A stretch of DNA of 25,019 bases from JBKHBQ01 sp046542305 (GCA_046542305.1 JBKHBQ010000022.1:1-25019), one strand, 5' to 3'. Counted from the first letter of the stretch, positions 13,574 to 21,760 are shown. The notes: generated by a model from the letters alone, not told the origin. Made by a program: numbers and translations.

Positions 13574-16411
13574 TTAATCGCCTTTGATCTTTTCTTTCAG
13601 GAATTTGGCCGTATGGGAATCGGGATGATCGATCAGCTTTTCAGGCGTTCCTTCAAAGATGAGTTCACCGCCTTTGCCGCCGCCTTCGGGTCCCAGATCG
13701 ATCAGCCAGTCAGCCGATTTGATCACTTCAGGATTGTGCTCGATCACAATAATGGTATGCCCGTTTTCGATCAGGGCATTGAATGCATCCAGCAGCCTGG
13801 AGATATCGTGAAAATGCAGGCCCGTTGTTGGCTCGTCAAAAATGAAAAGCGTAGGTTGTTCCGAAGCGCCCTTGGTAAGAAAGGAGGCCAGTTTGATCCG
13901 TTGCGCCTCCCCACCGGAAAGCGTACTTGACGCCTGGCCGAGTTTGAGGTAACCCAGCCCTACATCCTGCAGAGGCTGCAGTTTTCCGATGATCCGTTTT
14001 TCGGTGGCAGATGGCTTTTTGTTTTCACCGAAAAAATCCATTGCCTGATTGATGGTAAGGTCGAGGATGTCGCTGATATTTTTGCCGCGATACACCACAT
14101 CCAGCACCTCATCCTTAAAGCGTTTTCCGCCGCAGGCTTCGCAGGTGAGGTAGATGTCGGCCATAAACTGCATTTCGATCTTCACTACGCCTTCGCCCTC
14201 ACATTCTTCGCAGCGGCCTCCGGCCACATTGAAAGAAAAAAATCCGGGCTTGTACCCCCGTACTTTCGCCAGTTGCTGATCGGCAAACAGGCTGCGGATT
14301 TCATCATACGCCTTTACGTAAGTGGCCGGATTGGAACGGGACGACCGCCCGATGGGGTTCTGATCTACAAACTCCACAGCCTGCACCAGATTAAGATCGC
14401 CTGATAACCTGTCGAATTTCCCCAGCTTATCGGCATAACCGCCATGATGGCGTTTCAGTGCAGGATATGCAATGCCTTTTATCAGTGATGATTTTCCCGA
14501 GCCGCTAACCCCGGTAATCACCGTAAATATGTTCAGCGGTAATTTCACGGTGATGCTCTTGAGGTTGTTTTCGCGGCAGCCGTGAATTTCGATATAGTCC
14601 TTCCACTTTCGCCGGTGTCTGGGAACTTCAATAGCCAGTTCGTGATTAAGGTATTTGGCTGTGAAGCTTTCGTGGCTGTTGATCAGTTCATTAAAACTTC
14701 CTGAAAACACCACCTCTCCCCCATGGCTTCCGGCCATCGGACCGATGTCGACAACCTGATCGGCTGCGCGGATGATCTCCTCGTCGTGTTCGACTACGAT
14801 CACGGTATTTCCCAGTTTTTTCAGCCGTTGCAGCACCTTAATTAAACGGTGTGTATCGCGCGGGTGCAGTCCGATACTTGGCTCATCGAGGATATACATC
14901 GACCCCACCAGGCTGCTGCCCAGCGAAGTAGCCAGGTTGATGCGCTGAGATTCGCCGCCGGATAATGTGGACGAAAGCCGGTTCAGCGTCAGGTATCCCA
15001 ACCCGACATCACACAAAAAACCCAGCCGGTTGTTGATCTCCAGCAAGATCCTTTTGGAAACCGCCCGATCATATTCATTCAGTTCGATACGGTCGAAAAA
15101 CGCGGTAAGTTGCTCCAACGGCATCAATACCAGATCGCTGATGGATTTTCCGCCTACTTTTACATAAGAAGCATCTTTGCGCAGGCGTGTTCCGCGGCAT
15201 TCGGGGCAAATTGTCTTGCCACGATACCGTGAAAGCATTACACGGTATTGTATTTTATAGGTCTGTTCCTCCACTTGCCTGAAAAAGGTATCGAGCCCGT
15301 CGAAAAACTGATTTCCCGTCCAGATCAGATTTCTCTGATCCTGGCTCAGTTCGTTGTAAGGCTTGTGAACAGGAAAGTCGAACTTATAAGCATTGTTTAC
15401 GAGCCAATCCTTCCATTGTCCCATTTTTTCGCCCTTCCACGGTGCGATGGCGCCTTCGTAAACAGAGAGGCTTTTATTGGGCACCACCAGATCCTCATCG
15501 ATGCCGATAATACTGCCGAATCCTTCGCAGCGGCGGCATGCACCAAAGGGATTGTTGAAGCTGAACAGGTTTTCTGATGGTTCTTCGAATTCGATTCCGT
15601 CCAGTTCGAATTTATTGGAAAACTCATGGCTGTTCACAGCATCGCCCTCGTACACCTTCACAGCACACTTTCCCGCTCCTTCGTAAAAAGCCGTGCTTAT
15701 GGAGTCGGCAAGTCGGGAACGCTGTTCGTCGTCGGGCACCTGAATGGCCATCCGGTCGATGACGATCTCTGCACCGGCAGGGATATTATTTTTTTCACCA
15801 AGCAGGGTTTCGATTTTCTGTACATTGCCGCTCACCAGCAACCTTGTGAATCCTTGCTGAAGCAATACCGACAACTGGTCTTCTGAATTTCTCCTTCCGT
15901 TGATCTTCAGCGGAGAAGTGATCATAATTCTGGTGCCTGCCGACAACCCTTCCACAAACTTCACCACATCCGTGACAGAATGACGCCTGACCTCATTTCC
16001 GGAAACCGGCGAAAATGTTCTCCCGATGCGTGCAAACAACAGTTTGAGATATTCGTACAATTCGGTGGAAGTGCCTACCGTAGATCGCGGATTCCGTGTG
16101 TTCACGCGCTGTTCGATGGCTATGGCAGGCGAAATGCCCTTGATAAAGTCCACCTCCGGCTTCTGCATCCTTCCCAGAAACTGACGCGCATAGCTACTCA
16201 GGCTTTCCACATAGCGGCGCTGACCGTCGGCATACAGGGTATCAAATACAAGCGAGGATTTTCCCGATCCAGAAAGGCCGGTTACCACAACCAGTTTATT
16301 TCGCCCGATGGCAACATCGATGTTTTTTAGGTTGTGTACGCGGGCACCTTTGATCAGGATGTATTTTTTTGGATCTAAATCATCAACTTTAATTGCGGGC
16401 ATTTTTTTCAA
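13574..16411 (-). CDS. uvrA: Excinuclease ABC subunit A
   Basis: A 945-residue protein, the normal full length of UvrA, the damage-sensing ATPase that loads UvrB in nucleotide excision repair. Both ABC ATPase halves are complete: Walker A GLSGSGKS at 45-52 and GVSGSGKS in the second half, signatures LSGGESQR and LSGGEAQR, Walker B ILDEPSIGLHPRD and IFDEPTTGLHFHD. Zinc-module cysteines are present (CRRC and CPEC in the first half, CEEC and CEAC in the second). The UvrB-binding region is not deleted, so this is not a short UvrA2-type paralogue. It is divergent from an ECF sigma gene across 234 bp. A GAAAGGAA stretch just upstream of the start can serve as ribosome binding site. Confidence 0.98.
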   Translation of the reverse strand: MKKMPAIKVDDLDPKKYILIKGARVHNLKNIDVAIGRNKLVVVTGLSGSGKSSLVFDTLYADGQRRYVESLSSYARQFLGRMQKPEVDFIKGISPAIAIEQRVNTRNPRSTVGTSTELYEYLKLLFARIGRTFSPVSGNEVRRHSVTDVVKFVEGLSAGTRIMITSPLKINGRRNSEDQLSVLLQQGFTRLLVSGNVQKIETLLGEKNNIPAGAEIVIDRMAIQVPDDEQRSRLADSISTAFYEGAGKCAVKVYEGDAVNSHEFSNKFELDGIEFEEPSENLFSFNNPFGACRRCEGFGSIIGIDEDLVVPNKSLSVYEGAIAPWKGEKMGQWKDWLVNNAYKFDFPVHKPYNELSQDQRNLIWTGNQFFDGLDTFFRQVEEQTYKIQYRVMLSRYRGKTICPECRGTRLRKDASYVKVGGKSISDLVLMPLEQLTAFFDRIELNEYDRAVSKRILLEINNRLGFLCDVGLGYLTLNRLSSTLSGGESQRINLATSLGSSLVGSMYILDEPSIGLHPRDTHRLIKVLQRLKKLGNTVIVVEHDEEIIRAADQVVDIGPMAGSHGGEVVFSGSFNELINSHESFTAKYLNHELAIEVPRHRRKWKDYIEIHGCRENNLKSITVKLPLNIFTVITGVSGSGKSSLIKGIAYPALKRHHGGYADKLGKFDRLSGDLNLVQAVEFVDQNPIGRSSRSNPATYVKAYDEIRSLFADQQLAKVRGYKPGFFSFNVAGGRCEECEGEGVVKIEMQFMADIYLTCEACGGKRFKDEVLDVVYRGKNISDILDLTINQAMDFFGENKKPSATEKRIIGKLQPLQDVGLGYLKLGQASSTLSGGEAQRIKLASFLTKGASEQPTLFIFDEPTTGLHFHDISRLLDAFNALIENGHTIIVIEHNPEVIKSADWLIDLGPEGGGKGGELIFEGTPEKLIDHPDSHTAKFLKEKIKGD

Positions 16412-16496
16412 TTCCTTTCAGCATTGTGGCATGTTTTTTGGGAATTTTTCAGCCAGAAAACAATAAATCATGAAAGGCGACAAAAGTAAAATAAAA

Positions 16497-16527
16497 TTTG
16501 GTGATAATCATTTAATGTTTATATTTG
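16497..16527 (+). promoter_or_regulatory. Consensus Bacteroidota promoter for the sigma factor gene
   Basis: TTTG (16497-16500), exactly 19 bp, then TATATTTG (16520-16527): a full match to the Bacteroidota TTTG-N19-TAnnTTTG promoter. An inverted repeat ATCTC-AAATTC-GAGAT at 16529-16544 covers the expected transcript start. This implies a leader of about 110 bases before the ATG at 16646. Confidence 0.65.
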
Positions 16528-16581
16528 CATCTCAAATTCGAGATAAGTTGTTTAAAATCATTCGTTTCACTAACCTAAAAG

Positions 16582-16626
16582 ATGGAGGACCGGTTATCGA
16601 TTAAATTTCTACGCTTTTTTGAATAA
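16582..16626 (+). CDS. Possible 14-codon leader peptide upstream of the sigma factor
   Basis: An ATG at 16582 opens a 14-codon frame (MEDRLSIKFLRFFE) ending at TAA 16624-16626, inside the predicted leader. It stops 7 bp before the Shine-Dalgarno of the sigma gene. No Shine-Dalgarno precedes it and short frames arise by chance, so it is only a candidate for translational control. Confidence 0.15.
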   Translation: MEDRLSIKFLRFFE

Positions 16627-16645
16627 ACATAGAAAGGAGACTAGT

Positions 16646-17233
16646 ATGAAAACTCAATTCCCGGCGGACAAGGAGTTGATTAGTCAATATTTAAAAGGTA
16701 ACCAGTTCAGTCTCGAAAAACTTATCCATCGCCACCAAAACCGTGTGTATGCTTACATTCTTATGGTGGTTAAAGATAAACAACTGGCTGACGACATTTT
16801 CCAGGATACTTTTATTAAGGTAATCAACACCATCAGGTCAGGAGCCTACAAGGAAGAAGGAAAGTTCATCCAGTGGGTGATGCGGATTGCTCATAACCTG
16901 ATCATCGATTACTTCAGGAAATCCAAGCGGATACCTGTAGTTGAAAACGATCACGACGACTTCGATATATTCGACACCATTCGTTTCACCGATCCCTCCA
17001 TCGAGGAGCAAATGATTACCGATCAGATTCACGATGATGTGAGAAAACTGATCGAACTGCTTCCTCCCGAACAAAAGGAGGTACTGTTCATGCGGCATTA
17101 TTCGGAGATGAGTTTCAAGGATATCGCCGAGCAAACCGATGTGAGCATCAATACGGCACTGGGCAGAATGCGCTACGCCCTGATCAATCTCAGAAAACTG
17201 ATCAAGGAGAAGAACGTGATCCTGACCAAGTAG
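16646..17233 (+). CDS. ECF (RpoE-like) sigma-70 family sigma factor
   Basis: A 195-residue sigma factor with region 2 (about residues 24-95: ADDIFQDTFIKVINTIR, then WVMRIAHNLIIDYFRKSKR) and region 4 (about 130-190: LLPPEQKEVLFMRHYSEMSF, then TALGRMRYALINLRKLI). These direct core RNA polymerase to alternative promoters. The start is set by AAAGGAGA at 16633-16640, five bases before the ATG at 16646; such a strong site is unusual in Bacteroidota. The upstream TTG at 16619 is rejected. The protein closely resembles a sigma factor kept across Bacteroidales, so it may have a general rather than niche role. No zinc-type anti-sigma factor or SusC/D genes follow. A small acidic protein is encoded 97 bp downstream. 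Confidence 0.92.
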   Translation: MKTQFPADKELISQYLKGNQFSLEKLIHRHQNRVYAYILMVVKDKQLADDIFQDTFIKVINTIRSGAYKEEGKFIQWVMRIAHNLIIDYFRKSKRIPVVENDHDDFDIFDTIRFTDPSIEEQMITDQIHDDVRKLIELLPPEQKEVLFMRHYSEMSFKDIAEQTDVSINTALGRMRYALINLRKLIKEKNVILTK

Positions 17234-17330
17234 CAATCATCAATTTGTTTTAAGGTTTTTGCGTAATAAAACCAGGGGTTACAACGTTAGCTATCTTGTT
17301 AAATCAAGTTAGTCATTTACACCGTAGCCT

Positions 17331-17597
17331 ATGCAACAATTTAATACGCTTAATGATCTTATTTACTTCGCTTACAATGAATCTGATCTTTCAGATGCCG
17401 ATGACTATCATTCGGCCATCAATGCCGACCAGCAGTTGAGCAGGGATTATAAAGCTGTTTTGCAGGTGAAGCATTATCTGAAAAAAATCAAGGTTGGACC
17501 GAGCGAGTCAGTAATTAAGAACTTAATGAATTATTCAAGAGCATTATCTGTATCCAAGTCGAAAAATGCAGGTAATATCAGTTTACTTCTAAACTAA
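17331..17597 (+). CDS. Small acidic protein next to the ECF sigma factor, candidate sigma regulator
   Basis: An 88-residue cytoplasmic protein without membrane segment or Cys. The first 45 residues are acidic and helical (NTLNDLIYFAYNESDLSDAD, then INADQQLSRDYKAVLQVKHYL). A linker VGPSESVIKNLMNYSRAL and a polar tail follow. The layout (short helix, acidic turn, helix with a LSRDY pattern, PSES linker) recalls the N-terminal sigma-binding domain of anti-sigma factors without the HxxxCxxC zinc motif. I recall similar small proteins beside sigma factors in other Bacteroidota, but cannot verify this here. It is probably cotranscribed with the sigma gene and is followed by a terminator. A role as anti-sigma or co-regulator is inference. 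Confidence 0.7.
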   Translation: MQQFNTLNDLIYFAYNESDLSDADDYHSAINADQQLSRDYKAVLQVKHYLKKIKVGPSESVIKNLMNYSRALSVSKSKNAGNISLLLN

Positions 17598-17628
17598 TCT
17601 GTTAACAAAAGCAGAGTAAAAAGAAATG

Positions 17629-17665
17629 AAAGCCGCCTGAAGAATCGGGCGGCTTTTCTATTTTT
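17629..17665 (+). terminator. Rho-independent terminator after the sigma factor unit
   Basis: AAAGCCGCC (17629-17637) pairs with GGCGGCTTT (17648-17656), followed by a T-rich tail TTTTCTATTTTT. It ends only 12 bp before the nth start codon and so separates the sigma unit from the repair gene. Confidence 0.85.
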
Positions 17666-17677
17666 GCAGAAAAAAAA

Positions 17678-18349
17678 TTGACGCGAAAAGAAAGATATCA
17701 ACGGTTCATTGATTACTTTACGCAGCATCAGCCCGAAGCGGACACGGAACTGGAATACACTGATCCATACCAGTTGCTGGTGGCGGTGATCCTTTCGGCG
17801 CAATGCACCGATAAGCGGGTGAATATGATCACCCCGGCCTTTTTCGAACGCTTCCCGGATGCCACACTGCTGGCAGAAGCAGAACAGGATGAGGTGTTTG
17901 AAATGATTAAAAACTGCAGCTATCCCAACAATAAGGCAAAGCATCTGCGCGGAATGGCGAAGAAACTGATCGAAGAATACGGCGGTACTGTTCCGGATAC
18001 GGTGGACGAACTGGTAAAACTCCCTGGCGTGGGCCGCAAAACCGCCAATGTGATTGCTTCGGTAGTTTACCAAAAGCCTGCCATGGCTGTAGATACCCAT
18101 GTATTCAGGGTGGCCGGCAGGCTGGGCCTGACCTATCGTGCAAAAACACCTGTGGCCGCCGAAAAGCAACTGGTGAAATGGATTCCCGATGAACATATTC
18201 CCCGTGCACATCACTGGCTGATCCTGCACGGAAGGTACATCTGCCAGGCCCGGAAACCCAAATGCGAAAGCTGCCCGATTACAGGATTTTGCAGGTTCTA
18301 CGCAAAACATGTTGCACCAGGCGATACGATAAGTCTTAATAAATCTTAA
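17678..18349 (+). CDS. nth: Endonuclease III (DNA glycosylase/AP lyase)
   Basis: A 223-residue base-excision repair enzyme that removes oxidised pyrimidines and nicks abasic sites. The helix-hairpin-helix LPGVGRKTANV (115-125) holds the catalytic Lys121, and Asp139 stands in VDTHVFRV. The four iron-sulfur cysteines are at 189, 196, 199 and 205 in the canonical C-x6-C-x2-C-x5-C spacing. The start codon is TTG at 17678: its MTRKERY opening looks like the family N-terminus, and no ATG fits between the terminator and the conserved region. A TATTTTTG box at 17659-17666 lies inside the terminator tail, so the leader, if any, is only a few bases. Confidence 0.97.
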   Translation: MTRKERYQRFIDYFTQHQPEADTELEYTDPYQLLVAVILSAQCTDKRVNMITPAFFERFPDATLLAEAEQDEVFEMIKNCSYPNNKAKHLRGMAKKLIEEYGGTVPDTVDELVKLPGVGRKTANVIASVVYQKPAMAVDTHVFRVAGRLGLTYRAKTPVAAEKQLVKWIPDEHIPRAHHWLILHGRYICQARKPKCESCPITGFCRFYAKHVAPGDTISLNKS

Positions 18350-18377
18350 ATGAAAAACCTGTGCGGAGCTCTTTGGT

Positions 18378-18385
18378 TAAATTTG
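18378..18385 (+). promoter_or_regulatory. Candidate -7 box for bcp-recA
   Basis: TAAATTTG fully matches TAnnTTTG, 27 bp before the bcp ATG at 18413. No TTTG is seen 19 bp upstream. It fits a promoter for the bcp-recA pair. Confidence 0.45.
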
Positions 18386-18412
18386 TCGGTTAACCTAAAA
18401 CATTAAAACACT

Positions 18413-18874
18413 ATGGCATTAAAAGTTGGAGATAAAGCACCCGCTTTTGCAGGTGTAGATCAGCATGGTAAAGAAATAACCCTGGATGATTTAAAAGGAA
18501 AGAAAACTATTTTGTATTTTTACCCGAAAGCCGATACGCCCGGCTGCACGGCAGAATCGTGTAACCTTCGCGATAATTATGGCGACCTGCTTGACAAGGG
18601 CTTCAATATCGTAGGCGTTAGTGCCGATAGCGTGGAGAAACAGAAAAAATTTGCGGAAAAGTACAATTTGCCTTTCCCGCTGATTGCCGACACCGGCAAA
18701 GAGATCATTAAAGCCTATGAAGCCTGGGGTGAAAAAAATATGTATGGCAAAAAATCGGAGGGTATCATCAGGACCACCTATGTAATTGATGAGAATGGCA
18801 GGATTGAAAAGGTTTTCGAAAAAGTAAAAACCAAGGATCACGCCGCTCAAATCCTCGAAGCAATGAATGAATAA
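18413..18874 (+). CDS. bcp: Thioredoxin-dependent thiol peroxidase (Bcp/PrxQ peroxiredoxin)
   Basis: A 153-residue peroxiredoxin that reduces hydrogen peroxide and organic peroxides with thioredoxin as donor, in the cytoplasm. The motif YPKADTPGCTAESC carries peroxidatic Cys45 and, five residues on, resolving Cys50, the atypical PrxQ arrangement. The DxxGK-xxxLxDLKGK opening and the SADSVEKQKKFAEKYNLPF segment are typical. It is 36 bp upstream of recA on the same strand with no terminator between, so the two are likely cotranscribed, an arrangement I recall as common in Bacteroidota. Confidence 0.96.
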   Translation: MALKVGDKAPAFAGVDQHGKEITLDDLKGKKTILYFYPKADTPGCTAESCNLRDNYGDLLDKGFNIVGVSADSVEKQKKFAEKYNLPFPLIADTGKEIIKAYEAWGEKNMYGKKSEGIIRTTYVIDENGRIEKVFEKVKTKDHAAQILEAMNE

Positions 18875-18910
18875 ATCAAACATAAATCGGTAACCCATAA
18901 CCAAATTGTG

Positions 18911-19936
18911 ATGGCTAAAGAAAATCAAGATGCGGCCGCAAAGCTGAAGGCCGAAAAAATGCAGGCGCTCGAGCGCACTTTAGGAAATATAGAGAAACAT
19001 TACGGCAAGGGCACAATCATGAAGCTGGGCGATTCGCCGGTGGAAAACATCCCGTCGATCTCCACAGGTTCTATCGGCCTGGATGCTGCACTCGGCATCA
19101 ACGGGCTGCCCAAGGGCCGCATTGTAGAAATTTACGGTCCCGAGTCGTCGGGAAAAACCACTCTGGCAATCCATGCTGTGGCCGAAGCCCAGAAAGCCGG
19201 AGGTATTGCGGCATTTATAGATGCCGAGCATGCCTTCGACAGGTTCTACGCACAGAAACTCGGCGTGGATGTGCAGAATCTTTTTGTGTCGCAACCCGAC
19301 AATGGCGAGCAGGCGCTGGAGATTGCCGACAACCTGATCCGGTCGGGTGCAATCGACATTATCGTGATCGACTCCGTTGCCGCCCTCACACCCAAAAGCG
19401 AAATCGAAGGCGAAATGGGCGATTCGAAAATGGGCCTTCAGGCCCGACTGATGTCCCAGGCATTGCGTAAGCTAACTGCCACCATCAGCAAGACCGGCGC
19501 CATTTGCATTTTTATTAACCAGTTGCGCGAAAAGATCGGCGTGATGTTCGGCAATCCCGAAACCACCACCGGCGGCAACGCCCTGAAGTTTTATGCTTCG
19601 GTGAGACTTGATATCCGCAGGATCGGACAGATTAAGGACGCCGAAAATATCAGCGGCAACCGTGTACGCGTGAAAGTAGTGAAAAATAAGGTGGCACCGC
19701 CTTTCAAAAGCATAGAATTCGATATGATCTACGGACAGGGTATTTCGAAAACCGGCGAAATTATCGACCTCGGCGTGGATTTCGATATCATTAAAAAAAG
19801 CGGTTCATGGTTCAGCTATGGCGACACCAAACTGGGCCAGGGACGCGAGGCTGTAAAAAGCCTGCTGGCCGACAATCCCGAACTGGCCGAAGAACTCGAA
19901 ACAAAAATCCGCGAAGCACTGGCTGCAAAAGCCTGA
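18911..19936 (+). CDS. recA: Recombinase A
   Basis: A 341-residue RecA, the strand-exchange ATPase of homologous recombination and SOS co-protease. Walker A GPESSGKT is at 76-83, the Walker B region reads IDIIVIDSVAAL, and the DNA-binding loops read EGEMGDSKMGLQAR and GNPETTTGG. The acidic C-terminal tail is short (ending EALAAKA). I chose the ATG at 18911 rather than the GTG directly before it. No LexA-type site is evident ahead of bcp or recA. A terminator hairpin follows at 19958. Confidence 0.99.
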   Translation: MAKENQDAAAKLKAEKMQALERTLGNIEKHYGKGTIMKLGDSPVENIPSISTGSIGLDAALGINGLPKGRIVEIYGPESSGKTTLAIHAVAEAQKAGGIAAFIDAEHAFDRFYAQKLGVDVQNLFVSQPDNGEQALEIADNLIRSGAIDIIVIDSVAALTPKSEIEGEMGDSKMGLQARLMSQALRKLTATISKTGAICIFINQLREKIGVMFGNPETTTGGNALKFYASVRLDIRRIGQIKDAENISGNRVRVKVVKNKVAPPFKSIEFDMIYGQGISKTGEIIDLGVDFDIIKKSGSWFSYGDTKLGQGREAVKSLLADNPELAEELETKIREALAAKA

Positions 19937-19957
19937 TCCTTTTAAAGTAATATGAAC

Positions 19958-20005
19958 ATCTGCAGGTATGACAGCTCATAAACCCATGCCTGCAGATTCT
20001 TTTTT
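19958..20005 (+). terminator. Rho-independent terminator after recA
   Basis: A 13-bp stem (19958-19970 with 19985-19997, one G-T wobble) and a 14-base loop are followed by TCTTTTTT. It lies 22 bp after the recA stop. Confidence 0.85.
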
Positions 20006-20073
20006 CCTGCCTAAAAAATAAAATCATTCTTTAGCTGTTAAAGAGACTGAATGTCTGATCAAATCATGCCAAC

Positions 20074-21108
20074 ATGAAAAAAAACATAACCCGGCTTCTC
20101 ATTGCCGTTTTTGCTTTATTTGCGATGGCTTCGTGTAACAACGAACAGATGACCGACGAAAAAACATCTTCGGCTGCCGACACTGCCGCAACTGACAAAT
20201 TTTTGCAGGACATCAACGCCCGTATCAATGCGGACAACGAGAACGACCTGCTCTACATCGAGCGTGCAGATTACTATCTGGCCAACAATAAAGTTGACAG
20301 TGCCCTGAGGGACATCCTCTTTGCCATCGACATCAACAATGAAAACCCCAATCACTACATCACCCTTTCGGATGCATACCTGGCCATGGGCAACCCCGAT
20401 AAGTGCCTGGAGGCGCTCAATAAGGTGCTCGCTATGGAGCCTGCAAACCAGGAGGCTATGTTGAAAAAAGCACAACTCTACCTGATCATGCAGGACTACG
20501 AACAAACCTACAGCACCATTGCCGACCTGATTAAAATTGATAATGTGAATCCTGTGGCGTATTTTGTAAGAGGCTATGCACGGCTCGAACAGGGCGATAC
20601 GGCCAACGCCATCAGGAATTTCCAGGTGGCGGTAGATCAGAACCAGGAATATTTTGAAGCATACCTGCAATTGGGAATAATCTATTCAGCCATGAACGAT
20701 GTACTGGCTGTGGAGTATCTTAAAAATGCCATCGAACTGCAGCCCAACACCATTGAACCCTATTATCAGATGGCGCTGTTTTTTCAGAACAGCGGGCAAA
20801 CTGAAAAGGCTGTAACCACCTATAACAACATCCTCGACATCGATCCCGAACACAAATTCGCCGTTTACAACCTGGGTTACATTAACCTTGTTTACCTGCA
20901 CAACTATCAGGCTGCAGCCGAATATTTCACCAATACCATCCAGATTGATCCGGAATATGTGCAGGCCTGGTATAACCGGGGGTACAGTTATGAACTGATG
21001 GGTAATGAAGAATTTGCAAGAAAGGATTACGAAAAAACGCTGGATCTTAGCAGAAACTATCCGAGAGCAATCGAGGGGCTTAACCGGCTCGACGAACAGG
21101 TAAATTAA
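20074..21108 (+). CDS. TPR-repeat lipoprotein
   Basis: A 344-residue lipoprotein: signal peptide MKKNITRLLIAVFALFAMASC with lipidated Cys21, then an acidic, low-complexity linker to about residue 40. The rest is about seven TPR units, for example YIERADYYLANNKVDSALRD and EYVQAWYNRGYSYELMGNEE, with the usual W-LG-Y-A-P pattern. TPR lipoproteins hold envelope complexes together. The linker NNEQMTDEK lacks the tight acidic run seen in the other lipoprotein, so surface export is less sure. It follows recA but behind a terminator, so it has its own transcript. Its last four bases overlap the stop of the convergent Hpt-like gene. Confidence 0.88.
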   Translation: MKKNITRLLIAVFALFAMASCNNEQMTDEKTSSAADTAATDKFLQDINARINADNENDLLYIERADYYLANNKVDSALRDILFAIDINNENPNHYITLSDAYLAMGNPDKCLEALNKVLAMEPANQEAMLKKAQLYLIMQDYEQTYSTIADLIKIDNVNPVAYFVRGYARLEQGDTANAIRNFQVAVDQNQEYFEAYLQLGIIYSAMNDVLAVEYLKNAIELQPNTIEPYYQMALFFQNSGQTEKAVTTYNNILDIDPEHKFAVYNLGYINLVYLHNYQAAAEYFTNTIQIDPEYVQAWYNRGYSYELMGNEEFARKDYEKTLDLSRNYPRAIEGLNRLDEQVN

Positions 21109-21506
21109 TGATTCTTCAGGTAGGAATCGGTAAACCGGATGATTTCTTCAAGGGCAGGTTCAGTCATCTCACGGAGCTTTTCGAAATCCGCCGAAAAATT
21201 CACATATTCTTCAACCGATCCGGTTTCCTTAAATTCGTTTTTCTTATCCCGGGCACGGTTTTCAAAATCCTGAAGGAAGGTAATCACCGGACTTTGAACA
21301 TTGATCAGGTGCCTGAAATCTGATTTGATGCTGTGCACACCACGTTGAATGGCATCGTAATCATAATTAGCAAGCCCGTTGCGGATTTCGGTGGTATATT
21401 TTTCATAGTTTTCGGGGATCATTTGAAGAATTTCCACCACCATTTCTTTTCCGAATTCTTCCAGCCCTTTAAAATGCTCGCTGTTGCTATCAACGTGTTT
21501 ATACAT
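21105..21506 (-). CDS. Hpt-like (histidine phosphotransfer) protein
   Basis: A 133-residue all-helical cytoplasmic protein. Around residues 55-68, RGVHSIKSDFRHL matches the Hpt pattern in which a phosphorylated His is followed by S-x-K; the candidate is His58. A helix precedes it (EMVVEILQMIPENYEKY) and two follow, as in four-helix Hpt domains. The fold call is moderate, since the motif is short and Hpt domains are divergent. If right, it would relay phosphate between a hybrid histidine kinase and a response regulator encoded elsewhere, as neither is near. I chose the ATG at 21504-21506, preceded by GAGAGGG on the minus strand; the TTG 17 codons upstream adds an unlikely extension. Its stop codon shares TTAA with that of the TPR lipoprotein. 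Confidence 0.65.
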   Translation of the reverse strand: MYKHVDSNSEHFKGLEEFGKEMVVEILQMIPENYEKYTTEIRNGLANYDYDAIQRGVHSIKSDFRHLINVQSPVITFLQDFENRARDKKNEFKETGSVEEYVNFSADFEKLREMTEPALEEIIRFTDSYLKNH

Positions 21507-21565
21507 AGCCCTCTCTTTTTCGTCCAAAGATAAAAAAAGAAAATTATCCTGCAGCAATCCGATAA

Positions 21566-21760
21566 TTATTCGGAAACGCTACTCCACTGCGGCGGAGTTC
21601 CATTCATCTTTTTCTTTAGATGTGCTACTTTACAACTGTTCTGCGAAAAGGAACACGCATCGCATTTGTTTTGTGTAGTGGAAAAAAAACGCACAATTTT
21701 CACCACAGCCACTATTGCGGTTACGATCAATATGATGTATGTGATAATTTCCTGTATCAT
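21566..21760 (-). CDS. FeoB-associated Cys-rich membrane protein
   Basis: A 64-residue protein with one membrane helix (about residues 4-24) and a Cys motif: Cys33, Cys36 and Cys43 in KCDACSFSQNSCK, followed by LKKK. This matches the small FeoB-associated Cys-rich proteins of Bacteroidota and Firmicutes, thought to assist ferrous-iron transport through FeoB. It starts 6 bp after the feoAB stop, so it is in the same operon and probably translated together with it. The role in iron handling comes from family knowledge and context; the exact chemistry is not known. Confidence 0.9.
   Translation of the reverse strand: MIQEIITYIILIVTAIVAVVKIVRFFSTTQNKCDACSFSQNSCKVAHLKKKMNGTPPQWSSVSE

Noticed and set aside
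13574..16411. UvrA2-like paralogue
   Set aside because: Length is 945 residues, and no deletion of the UvrB-binding region is visible.
16619..16645. Nine-residue extension of the sigma factor from a TTG
   Set aside because: A strong Shine-Dalgarno at 16633-16640 points to ATG 16646.
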